A stretch of 6,000 nucleotides of DNA, taken from contig JAQCMZ010000183.1 in NCBI GenBank assembly GCA_028274825.1, positions 1-6,000 on the forward strand, in the 5' to 3' direction. How positions within the stretch are numbered: the first letter of the stretch is position 1; each line of letters opens with the position of its first letter. This stretch comes from Haloferacaceae archaeon. Its GTDB lineage: Archaea > Halobacteriota > Halobacteria > Halobacteriales > Haloferacaceae. The notes below the pieces were generated by a model. The model had not been told where the DNA came from, did no database searches, and was given only the letters and a program-made list of their open reading frames with translations. Both the position numbers and the translations under genes were made by a program. Positions 1 to 4,903 of this stretch are shown here, in pieces.

Positions 1-46
1 TACAACCTTATTTGTCGCTAAGTGTCTTACATACCATCTTACCGAG

Positions 47-82
47 GTGAAAGTGAAACTGAAAGGGGAAGTGAAAGTGAGC
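47..82 (+). repeat. Imperfect hexamer tandem repeat (GTGAAA type)
   Basis: Six consecutive hexamers can be read: GTGAAA, GTGAAA, CTGAAA, GGGGAA, GTGAAA and GTGAGC. In the frame beginning at base 2 they encode alternating Val/Leu and Lys/Glu residues, and that frame is open from the left edge to a TAG at 137-139, giving 45 codons. The stretch could therefore be the end of a gene entering from the left, but I do not recognise the peptide. It lies just left of the hairpin at 96-116 and the TnpB remnant, so it may also be IS-end sequence. Confidence 0.5.
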
Positions 83-95
83 GTACGGCCTTCAC

Positions 96-116
96 CCTCG
101 GGGTCAAGCCCCGAGG
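96..116 (+). repeat. Perfect 8-bp stem hairpin, probable IS end
   Basis: CCTCGGGG (96-103) and CCCCGAGG (109-116) are exact reverse complements separated by the 5-base loop TCAAG. Compact subterminal hairpins of this kind are used by IS200/IS605-group transposases to recognise element ends. It lies about 20 bases before TnpB homology begins, so it may be the end of another element that recombined with this one or the retained left end of an internally deleted copy. No T-tract follows, so a terminator role is less likely. Confidence 0.5.
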
Positions 117-135
117 CACTCGGCCTGCTCTATCT

Positions 136-426
136 GTAGAAGTGTCCGAGCGTGACACGAGCAAGACGTGTTGTATGTGTGGGAGAGAAAACGAGAGTCA
201 GCGTGTTGAACGTGGTCTGTACGTCTGCGAGGAGTGTGATGCGGCATTCAACGCTGACGTGACTGGGGCGGAGAACATCCGTCTCGACATGAACGAAAGT
301 AACTCCGAGTCTGCGGCCAGTTTGGACGGGGAGAGGAGTCCCGGCTGGGTGGCACAGCCCGGAGTCTCCCTGTATGACTTGTCCAGCGGATTCCAACCGC
401 AGGGTCAAGTGGGAGACTGCAAACCC
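136..426 (+). pseudogene. tnpB: C-terminal remnant of IS200/IS605-group TnpB (OrfB) endonuclease
   Basis: TnpB is the RNA-guided nuclease encoded by IS200/IS605 and IS1341-type elements. Only its end remains. There is a VSERDTSKTC block, a zinc ribbon made of one CxxC (Cys codons at 169 and 178) and a second CxxC in YVCEECD, then FNADVTGAENI, which carries the RuvC-III aspartate. The haloarchaeal-type tail GWVAQPG...GDCKP follows. The N-terminal and central regions, including the RuvC-I and RuvC-II acidic residues of a protein usually near 400 residues, are absent. Homology starts abruptly near 136; sequence before that resembles no TnpB I know. At the expected C-terminus (after 426) a TCA codon replaces a stop, so the frame runs on to 687 and antisense into the phosphatase gene, which is not credible as native protein. 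It is a decayed, non-autonomous fragment without catalytic capacity. Family assignment is firm; whether transcript persists is unknown. Confidence 0.85.
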
Positions 427-492
427 TCAGATCCCAATCCAGCGGCGCGGTGTCGTGGGATTCCCGCGTCTTCAGGCGCGGGAGGATGTCAA
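427..492 (+). mobile_element. Right end of the TnpB element with hairpin (guide-RNA 3' region)
   Basis: Just after the TnpB tail is a short noncoding segment with an 8-bp stem: CCCGCGTC (463-470) pairs with GGCGCGGG (475-482), with one G-U pair, around a TTCA loop. It ends in GGAGGATGTCAA near 492. Haloarchaeal IS1341-type elements characteristically end this way. In active elements the same region is the 3' scaffold of the TnpB guide (omega) RNA, with the guide read from flanking DNA beyond the right end. The exact boundary, about 490-492, is inferred from memory of related elements. The element is 5'-deleted, so independent movement is unlikely, although a TnpA supplied in trans could still recognise the hairpin. 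Confidence 0.65.
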
Positions 493-526
493 TCTCGTGG
501 CGGATGGACACTCAGTGTACTTTCTC

Positions 527-540
527 GTCTCCGCGGAGAC
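527..540. repeat. 14-bp perfect palindrome downstream of the phosphatase gene
   Basis: GTCTCCGCGGAGAC equals its own reverse complement. It lies between the IS right end and the 3' end of the fructose-1,6-bisphosphatase gene, about 95 bases beyond that gene's stop. A second, smaller palindrome, ACACTCAGTGT, lies at 508-518. Neither is followed by a T-run on the leftward strand, so a terminator function for the aldolase-phosphatase operon is possible but unsupported. The rest of 493-635 shows nothing recognisable. Confidence 0.5.
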
Positions 541-635
541 AACGAGTGTTGCCTCCTAATCGAGTGTGTATGTCGGCGTTCTGATGGCTGCTGTCCTGAC
601 TTCCCGGCTTCGACTGGTGTGTCGGTGCAGGTTTC

Positions 636-1514
636 TCATTCGAACGCGGTTTCGAGCTGGTCGATGAGTGGCTTGTTGCCGAGGTGAACTGGCACGCGTT
701 GGTGGACGCCCGTCGGTTCGATATCGAGAATCGAGCCGTCTCCGTCAGAGGAGACTCCGCCAGCGGTTTGAACGATATACGCCATTGGATTGGCTTCAAA
801 CTGGAGTCGAAGTTTTCCGTTGGGCGCAGATTCGAGTGCGGGATACGCAAAGACGCCGCCGTGTGTGAGAACTTGATTGACATCACCGACCATCGACCCG
901 CCGTATCGCAGCTTGAGTTCGGTTTCGACACGCCGGACGTACTTCGCGAATGGGGCAGGCCAGTCGGGGACGCGCCCCCCGAATCCGTACACTGACGGGT
1001 CAGTCGGGAGCCGGAGTTGCTCATCGACAACCGTCCGGCCATCGTCGAGTATCTCCTCGCGAACTATCCCGTCTGCGGCGACGACCATCGTCGTAATCGG
1101 GCCGTACAACACGTACCCAGCTCCGACAATCTCGGTTCCCGGTGCGGGTAGCGAGTCAGAGTACACGGCAAGAATACTCCCCATCGCGTTGTTTGACTGG
1201 AGATTTGACGAGCCGTCAAGCGGGTCGACAGCGACAGCGTATCCGCCCTCATCACCGACAGTCACTGGCTCGGCTCGCTCTTCGCTGGCGTACTCGGCAA
1301 TACCGGGGATATCCGCGAGACGGTCTGCGAGCAGTTCATCAGCGTAAATATCAGCAGCCAGTCGGTCCTCTCCAGAGGGGTTTTCGGTCCCGGATGCACC
1401 GCGCCGTTCGGAGAGTCCCGCACGGATTTGCGGTGCGACCGCAGCAAGCGCGTCGAACACGGATTCGACTGTCTGCGCGTCACCCGCAGAGTCACCGGCT
1501 TCGGATCCGGTCAC
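636..1514 (-). CDS. fbp: Class I fructose-1,6-bisphosphatase
   Basis: This cytoplasmic, Mg-dependent enzyme hydrolyses fructose 1,6-bisphosphate to fructose 6-phosphate and phosphate (EC 3.1.3.11), the committed step of gluconeogenesis. The 292-residue product shows class I motifs in order: NPSGED (45-50), SEE (77-79), the metal-binding signature DPLDGSSN (97-104), YGGSMVGDVNQVL (204-216) and LRLQFEANPMAYIVQTAGG (235-253), then a GNKP motif near 279. It is somewhat shorter than bacterial and eukaryotic class I enzymes, as expected without their N-terminal regulatory segment. The start is GTG at 1512-1514, the first possible codon because an in-frame stop lies just upstream at 1521-1523. It begins 6 bases after the aldolase stop, so the two are almost certainly cotranscribed. 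A GGAGG lies 17 bases upstream, too far to be a convincing ribosome binding site. Inositol monophosphatase relatives are a less likely alternative, given the EANPMA and GGSMVGDV blocks. Confidence 0.95.
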   Translation of the reverse strand: MTGSEAGDSAGDAQTVESVFDALAAVAPQIRAGLSERRGASGTENPSGEDRLAADIYADELLADRLADIPGIAEYASEERAEPVTVGDEGGYAVAVDPLDGSSNLQSNNAMGSILAVYSDSLPAPGTEIVGAGYVLYGPITTMVVAADGIVREEILDDGRTVVDEQLRLPTDPSVYGFGGRVPDWPAPFAKYVRRVETELKLRYGGSMVGDVNQVLTHGGVFAYPALESAPNGKLRLQFEANPMAYIVQTAGGVSSDGDGSILDIEPTGVHQRVPVHLGNKPLIDQLETAFE

Positions 1515-1520
1515 GAGTGA

Positions 1521-2333
1521 TCAGTCAAGCGCCTCCGCACCAGTTGTCTCTGTCAGTGCGTCTTGTGCGGATATCTCATCGAAGATAACGTGCTCTAACG
1601 CATCGAGAATCGCTCTCGGGTCGTCTCGTTGAAAGACGTTCCGACCCACGGCCAGTCCGGAGGCGCCACCATCAATGGCGGTTTCGACTGTTTTGAGCAA
1701 TTCAAGATCGTCTGCTTTCGAGCCTCCCGACATGATTACTTTCATGTCGCCGGCCATCCGGGTGGCGTCTGCCATCGCGTCTCGAGATCCCGGATACTTC
1801 ACTTTCGCAATATCTGCACCCAGTTCGAGCCCGAGCCGGGTTGCGTACGAAATCGTCCTCGGGCTGGTGTCGTTTTTCAGCCCCTGTCCGCGCGGATACG
1901 ACCACATCACTACACTCATGTCACGATGGCGTGCCGCTTCCTGTGCTTTTCTGAACTCCTCAGCCATCTCTACTTCGTGATTGGAGCCACCGTACAGGGT
2001 AAACCCGATCGCATCAGCACCCAGTTCCGCAGCGTAATCGACAGAGCAGTTGACGGCCGAATCAGGCTCACCCATCCACAGATTCGATGTCCCGTTGAGT
2101 TTGGCCACCAGCGCCACGTCATCCTCGTACGAGGGGTAATACGTCTCTGCGAGCCCTTTCTGAGCGGCCACGGCGGTGACGGCGTCGTGTGTCGCCAGAT
2201 CAAACACTGCCTGGGGATCTGCGGTATCCGGAACCGGATCGAAATCGACCGGTCCGTGTTCAAGACCGTGATCGTACGCGAGGATCAGTGCCTTTCCGTC
2301 ACGTGTTATTGGGTCGTCCGCCTGTGGAATCAT
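1521..2333 (-). CDS. fba: Fructose-bisphosphate aldolase, archaeal class I (DhnA family)
   Basis: This Schiff-base aldolase reversibly condenses dihydroxyacetone phosphate and glyceraldehyde 3-phosphate to fructose 1,6-bisphosphate (EC 4.1.2.13). The 270-residue protein is a single TIM barrel of normal length for the archaeal class I (DhnA) family. Visible motifs are AYDHGLEHGP (19-28), with the catalytic-region Asp21; WSYPRG (144-149), with Trp144 and Tyr146; the Schiff-base lysine in AKVKYPGS (Lys177 most likely); and the phosphate-binding SGGSK (202-206) and GLAVGRNVFQ (226-235). From memory, Lys177, Tyr146 and Trp144 carry the same numbers in the Thermoproteus tenax enzyme. The paralogous 2-amino-3,7-dideoxyheptulosonate synthase of archaeal aromatic biosynthesis has a similar sequence. 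The adjacent phosphatase gene favours true aldolase function, but sequence alone does not exclude the paralogue. The ATG at 2333 has no Shine-Dalgarno sequence and a TATA-like box at 2357-2364. Confidence 0.9.
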   Translation of the reverse strand: MIPQADDPITRDGKALILAYDHGLEHGPVDFDPVPDTADPQAVFDLATHDAVTAVAAQKGLAETYYPSYEDDVALVAKLNGTSNLWMGEPDSAVNCSVDYAAELGADAIGFTLYGGSNHEVEMAEEFRKAQEAARHRDMSVVMWSYPRGQGLKNDTSPRTISYATRLGLELGADIAKVKYPGSRDAMADATRMAGDMKVIMSGGSKADDLELLKTVETAIDGGASGLAVGRNVFQRDDPRAILDALEHVIFDEISAQDALTETTGAEALD

Positions 2334-2356
2334 ATTGAATAGTTGGGTAAACGTTC

Positions 2357-2364
2357 ATCAAAAG
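2357..2364 (-). promoter_or_regulatory. Putative TATA box of the fba-fbp operon
   Basis: On the leftward strand CTTTTGAT lies 24-31 bases before the aldolase ATG. An archaeal TATA box at this distance would start transcription at or next to the start codon, giving a leaderless mRNA. This fits the absence of any GGAGG-like sequence just upstream. The match to the TTTAWA-type haloarchaeal box is only partial. Confidence 0.35.
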
Positions 2365-2442
2365 CGTTGGGTCACGGTCGTCGTCTCGAGCCGGGTTGGC
2401 GCGCTGAGGGGGGTGAAATCCATCCGGTCGCCGTATTCAGAG

Positions 2443-2459
2443 TATAATGAGAGCCGTCA
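2443..2459 (+). repeat. Repeated intergenic motif, copy A
   Basis: TATAATGAGAGCCGTCA. It matches copy B at 2635-2651 in 15 of 17 positions, and its right half recurs in copy C. It could be a duplicated operator or promoter element. GCCGTCA alone also occurs inside coding sequence of this window, so only the longer match is informative. Confidence 0.5.
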
Positions 2460-2535
2460 TCAGCTGCTGTAGTTCGTGTGGCGTATCGCCCCAGTTGTAG
2501 CACAGCGGAAGCCACTGTGGTGTGACATGTGGAGT

Positions 2536-2548
2536 GACACATTGTGTC
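2536..2548. promoter_or_regulatory. Palindromic candidate operator
   Basis: GACACA and TGTGTC form a perfect inverted repeat around a single central T. A related TGTGACATGTGG lies immediately to the left, so the GTGACA core occurs twice within about 20 bases. The symmetry suits a dimeric helix-turn-helix repressor such as a TetR- or Lrp-type regulator, but the site is about 190 bases from either start codon and no regulator gene is in view. Its role is inferred from symmetry and location only. Confidence 0.35.
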
Positions 2549-2634
2549 TCTTCGGAAATCCGATCAATCACTGATACAGTCGGGGACGTGTATCTGCGCT
2601 ATCCCACAGGGTATGTCTCGGCAAGTTCTAGTGT

Positions 2635-2651
2635 TATAATCGGAGCCGTCA
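2635..2651 (+). repeat. Repeated intergenic motif, copy B
   Basis: TATAATCGGAGCCGTCA, differing from copy A only at two central positions. Two CTGCAG palindromes separated by ATTA follow directly (2653-2668). The copy lies about 90-100 bases before the dehydrogenase ATG, suitable for an upstream regulatory site or for a promoter of a longer-leader transcript. Confidence 0.5.
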
Positions 2652-2682
2652 CCTGCAGATTACTGCAGACGATCGATATTGG

Positions 2683-2699
2683 TTATCTGAGCGCCGTCA
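2683..2699 (+). repeat. Repeated intergenic motif, degenerate copy C
   Basis: TTATCTGAGCGCCGTCA keeps 10 of the 11 bases GAGAGCCGTCA of copy A, but the TATAAT part is largely lost. It lies 48 bases after copy B and just upstream of the TATA-like box of the dehydrogenase gene, where an archaeal activator or repressor could act. This is the weakest of the three copies. Confidence 0.35.
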
Positions 2700-2705
2700 G
2701 TAATG

Positions 2706-2712
2706 TTTAGTT
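2706..2712 (+). promoter_or_regulatory. Putative TATA box of the dehydrogenase gene
   Basis: TTTAGTT lies 26-32 bases before the ATG at 2738. This spacing predicts a leaderless or nearly leaderless transcript, and no Shine-Dalgarno sequence is seen between box and start. Copy C of the intergenic motif ends 6 bases upstream of it, which is close enough to affect TBP/TFB binding. Confidence 0.4.
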
Positions 2713-2737
2713 CCTCACCCGCACATGTGTACATAAT

Positions 2738-3595
2738 ATGCGCAGTACGTCCGAAATAGAGACTGTCGGTGTGGTGGGGGCAGGAACAATGGGAAGTGGA
2801 ATCGCACAGGTAGCTGCCACAGCCGGCCACAGTGTGACGATCAGCGATATTGAGAAGTCCGCTCTTCAGGAAGGACTCGATACAATCGAGTCTCGTCTCG
2901 ACGCGCGCGCCGAAAAGGGCGGCCAACAGGCAAATCCACCGACGATTCGCAGCCGCATCGAAGGGACGACCGACATAGACGCACTGAGTAACGCGGATAT
3001 CGTCATCGAGGCGGCTGCCGAGAAATTGCCAATAAAAAAAGACATTTTCGCCACTCTCAGTCGGGTGACCGATACTGAGGTTCTACTCGCAACCAATACC
3101 AGCACGCTATCAATCACGGCGATTGCAAGCAAGATGGCTCACCCAGAGCGTGTCGTCGGCCTCCACTTCATGAATCCGGTAACGCTCATGGAGGGGGTCG
3201 AAGTCATAATTGGTGAACGGACCGCCAAAGAGGTCGGTGAAATCGCTCACCAGTTCGCGAGGGACCTAGGCAAAACCACCTGGGAATCGGATGACAAACC
3301 GGGGTTCGTCACCAATCGAATTCTGATGCCGTGGATCAACGAAGGAATCAGGACGCTCGACGAGGGCGTCGCCACGAAAGCCGATATCGACCGGGCGATG
3401 CGGTTAGGAACGAATGTTCCGATGGGACCACTCGAGTTGGCCGACCACATTGGCTTAGATATCGTCCTGCAGGCGTCTCGGACACTGCATGACAAACTCG
3501 GAGACCGGTATACCCCAGCGTATCTTCTCGAACGGAAAGTCGAGGCTGGCACTCTCGGGAAGAAGACCGGCCAGGGCTTCTATCAGTACGATTGA
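2738..3595 (+). CDS. hbd: 3-hydroxyacyl-CoA dehydrogenase (3-hydroxybutyryl-CoA type)
   Basis: This enzyme oxidises L-3-hydroxyacyl-CoA to 3-ketoacyl-CoA with NAD, or the reverse, in fatty-acid beta-oxidation or C4 acyl-CoA metabolism (EC 1.1.1.35/1.1.1.157). The 285-residue, single-function protein has the usual two domains. The N-terminal Rossmann fold carries GAGTMGSG (14-21), an acidic residue ending beta-2 (Asp37) that favours NAD over NADP, and VIEAAAE (89-95). NTSTLSIT (120-127) and HFMNP (143-147) follow. The C-terminal helical domain has PGFVTNR (188-194), GPLELADHIGLD (230-241) and GKKTGQGFY (274-282). Ser122, His143, Glu155 and Asn193 fall at exactly the spacing of the human enzyme's Ser137, His158, Glu170 and Asn208, so it looks catalytically intact. 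There is no hydratase domain, so enoyl-CoA hydratase must be encoded elsewhere. It is monocistronic here and converges on the CBS-ParB gene. Chain-length preference cannot be read from sequence. Confidence 0.93.
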   Translation: MRSTSEIETVGVVGAGTMGSGIAQVAATAGHSVTISDIEKSALQEGLDTIESRLDARAEKGGQQANPPTIRSRIEGTTDIDALSNADIVIEAAAEKLPIKKDIFATLSRVTDTEVLLATNTSTLSITAIASKMAHPERVVGLHFMNPVTLMEGVEVIIGERTAKEVGEIAHQFARDLGKTTWESDDKPGFVTNRILMPWINEGIRTLDEGVATKADIDRAMRLGTNVPMGPLELADHIGLDIVLQASRTLHDKLGDRYTPAYLLERKVEAGTLGKKTGQGFYQYD

Positions 3596-3780
3596 TACCC
3601 GTCAGGTGGCAGATACGATTCGGCAGAGCAGACGAGTAAGCCCGAACAGCAGCGTCTATCGAGAAAAATCAGTCGCGGCCGCCTGGATACTCGACGACAG
3701 TGTGATGTGCGGTGGTCAGTGGAGATTAGCCCTCCCGGTCAGACCCACCGCTTCGGGGTCGGGTTTCCGCTATCAATCTG
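3596..3780. other. Convergent intergenic gap, no gene seen
   Basis: These 185 bases separate two converging stop codons. The only structure I found is a weak 5-bp stem, GACCC (3742-3746) with GGGTC (3756-3760), followed by GGGTTT. No T-run typical of archaeal termination is clear on either strand, so terminators for both genes are expected here but not identified. Confidence 0.4.
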
Positions 3781-4563
3781 TCACTGCAGCCGCTGGGTCG
3801 TCTCGACAAGCGGGTGACGAGCGTAATCGACGACTTCGATATCTTCGATTGTCTCCAGGCCTTCTTTGGAGGCGGTCTGTGCCATCCCAAGTTGGACTGT
3901 GTCTTTGAGGACGATTACGTATGCATCGATAGTCTCGATTTTGAGACGGTGTGCTGCCAGGGCGCGGTGGTGGCCGTCAGCGAGATACAGTTCTCCATCG
4001 TTATCAATCACGACCAACGGTTCAGCCAGCCCGCGCTGCAGTTCGTACTGGCGTCCCTCAAGTTCGTCAGCGTACACGCGCGTCTGAGTGGGAATAAGAC
4101 CCGCGAGGTCAACCTCTCGCCGCTGTTGTGAATTGGTGACTCCGTGAATCTGTTCGAGTGTTCGCATGAGTTTTCCCACTTTCCCTGGAGTCGCCCGCTC
4201 GATTTGAGACCGAACCACATCAGTATTCGAGATGATCCCAACCAGATTATCTGCGTCGTTCACGACCGGGAGCTTCTGGATTCCTGACCGGAGGATGACC
4301 CTGGCCGCGTCATTGATACTCATGTCGGGGTGGGCGACAACCAGGTCGTCGCTCATAATGGTGAACACGAGGGCGTCGTCATCGGAACTCAGAAGATCTG
4401 GCGCGGAGACGAACCCCTCAACTGTCCGTCCTTCGGTCACCGGGAAGCCACCGTGTCCGGACGATTCCACGACCATTCTCGTGACATCTGAGACAGTGTC
4501 TTCTGGAGAGACCGTGGTCACGTCCTTCGTCATATACTCTTTCACGGTTGGCTTTCCGGCCAT
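3781..4563 (-). CDS. Two CBS domains fused to a ParB/sulfiredoxin-like (SerK-like) domain
   Basis: The substrate is not established. Counting from the GTG at 4572 (263 residues), a CBS pair occupies about 8-63 and 68-125; the pair typically binds adenine nucleotides and senses energy state. A linker follows at 126-152, then a ParB/sulfiredoxin-fold domain at about 153-225 with LIPTQTR (159-165), EPLVVI (184-189) and the signature DGHHR (199-203). A 38-residue tail ends in DYARHPLVETTQ. DGHHR with this layout resembles archaeal SerK, an ADP-dependent free-serine kinase once annotated as ParB, more than partition proteins; no helix-turn-helix DNA-binding domain is present. From memory SerK has a catalytic Glu in the first segment where this protein seems to have Gln163. 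Start choice: ATG at 4563 (260 residues) has a TATA-like box 26-32 bases upstream, so I prefer it over GTG at 4572. Domain calls are firm; function is inference. There is no signal peptide or membrane segment. Confidence 0.85.
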   Translation of the reverse strand: MAGKPTVKEYMTKDVTTVSPEDTVSDVTRMVVESSGHGGFPVTEGRTVEGFVSAPDLLSSDDDALVFTIMSDDLVVAHPDMSINDAARVILRSGIQKLPVVNDADNLVGIISNTDVVRSQIERATPGKVGKLMRTLEQIHGVTNSQQRREVDLAGLIPTQTRVYADELEGRQYELQRGLAEPLVVIDNDGELYLADGHHRALAAHRLKIETIDAYVIVLKDTVQLGMAQTASKEGLETIEDIEVVDYARHPLVETTQRLQ

Positions 4564-4588
4564 CAAAGACACATAACGGCCGGGCCCG

Positions 4589-4595
4589 TCATAAG
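4589..4595 (-). promoter_or_regulatory. Putative TATA box of the CBS-ParB gene
   Basis: CTTATGA on the leftward strand lies 26-32 bases before the ATG at 4563, the same spacing as the dehydrogenase box. If used, transcription would begin at that ATG, and the upstream GTG at 4572 would be largely untranscribed. This is the main reason for choosing the shorter start. Confidence 0.4.
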
Positions 4596-4676
4596 CGTAA
4601 CCCCCTGACGGGTGCCGGAAATCTCAGTCCCCCTCATGCTCGGCAGCCGACCACGCCACAATCAGCCGCCTGATGA

Positions 4677-4700
4677 CTACCACCTGACGAGAGGTGATAG
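4677..4700. repeat. Imperfect inverted repeat, 9-bp arms
   Basis: CTACCACCT (4677-4685) and AGGTGATAG (4692-4700) are complementary at 8 of 9 positions around the loop GACGAG. Located about 115 bases before the CBS-ParB start and 200 bases after the DHH stop, it could be a terminator stem, an operator or an RNA hairpin. No T-run follows on the leftward strand. Confidence 0.5.
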
Positions 4701-4711
4701 TTTCCGCGCCC

Positions 4712-4756
4712 GACCCAATCCAATCCAATCCAATCCAATCCGACCCGACCCGACCC
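4712..4756. repeat. Pentanucleotide tandem repeat, nine units
   Basis: One GACCC is followed by five exact AATCC units (4717-4741) and three exact GACCC units (4742-4756), making 45 bases of a RAYCC pentamer in register. On the leftward strand this reads as GGGTC and GGATT units. Such uninterrupted short repeats are prone to slipped-strand copy-number change. It is intergenic, about 150 bases upstream of the CBS-ParB start, so length variation could affect expression but would not shift a reading frame. Confidence 0.9.
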
Positions 4757-4903
4757 AGCGACACAGCCTACTGTGATTAGCCACTCAGCGGACACAGTGT
4801 GCGATCCAAACTGCACACCGGAATCAAATTCTCCACAGGTGCTACCCAACTGCATGTGCTCACCGGCAACTGAGATCAATTTAGCTGTGAGTCCCGGTCG
4901 CAC

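Larger units (their letters stand above)
2334..2737. other. 404-base divergent intergenic region
   Basis: This gap separates the leftward fba-fbp operon from the rightward dehydrogenase gene. It holds a candidate promoter at each end, a repeated motif near 2443, 2635 and 2683, a 13-base palindrome at 2536-2548 and a CTGCAG pair at 2653-2668. A 62-codon frame (2522-2710) is open but has no recognisable motif and no plausible start context, so I do not call a gene. The region is longer than two core promoters need, which suggests regulatory sites or an undetected small RNA. Confidence 0.5.
4573..4903. other. 331-base intergenic region between two leftward genes
   Basis: This lies upstream of the CBS-ParB gene and downstream of the DHH gene. 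It holds the candidate TATA box at 4589-4595, an imperfect inverted repeat at 4677-4700 and a pentanucleotide repeat at 4712-4756. The 89-codon leftward frame (4634-4903) derives its regular GLDW pattern from the repeat and has no protein-like features, so I do not call it. I saw no tRNA or other RNA gene. Confidence 0.5.

Noticed and set aside
427..687. Read-through extension of the TnpB frame, giving a 221-residue protein
   Set aside because: Homology stops at 426, the extension crosses the IS right-end hairpin and then runs antisense into the phosphatase gene.
1203..1219. Extra copy of the GAGCCGTCA motif inside the phosphatase gene
   Set aside because: It encodes the conserved DGSSN metal-site residues on the opposite strand, so coding constraint explains it.
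1629..2342. 237-codon rightward frame antisense to the aldolase gene
   Set aside because: It mirrors a well-supported gene on the other strand and has no domain signature; long antisense frames are common in this type of genome.
2522..2710. 62-codon frame in the divergent intergenic region
   Set aside because: No recognisable motif or start context, and it overlaps the repeated motifs and palindrome that suggest regulatory DNA.
3742..3760. Short stem as a terminator for the convergent genes
   Set aside because: Only five base pairs with a nine-base loop and no T-run; too weak to call as a feature.
3781..4572. Chromosome-partitioning ParB assignment
   Set aside because: There is no helix-turn-helix or centromere-binding region and no ParA neighbour; only the ParB/sulfiredoxin-like domain is shared.
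4712..4756. Pentamer array as a CRISPR array or replication-origin iterons
   Set aside because: Units are 5 bases with no spacers, and no cas, orc1/cdc6 or other replication gene is nearby.
4634..4903. 89-codon leftward frame with repeated GLDW residues
   Set aside because: The pattern is a by-product of the pentanucleotide array, and the rest shows no protein-like composition or conserved motif.
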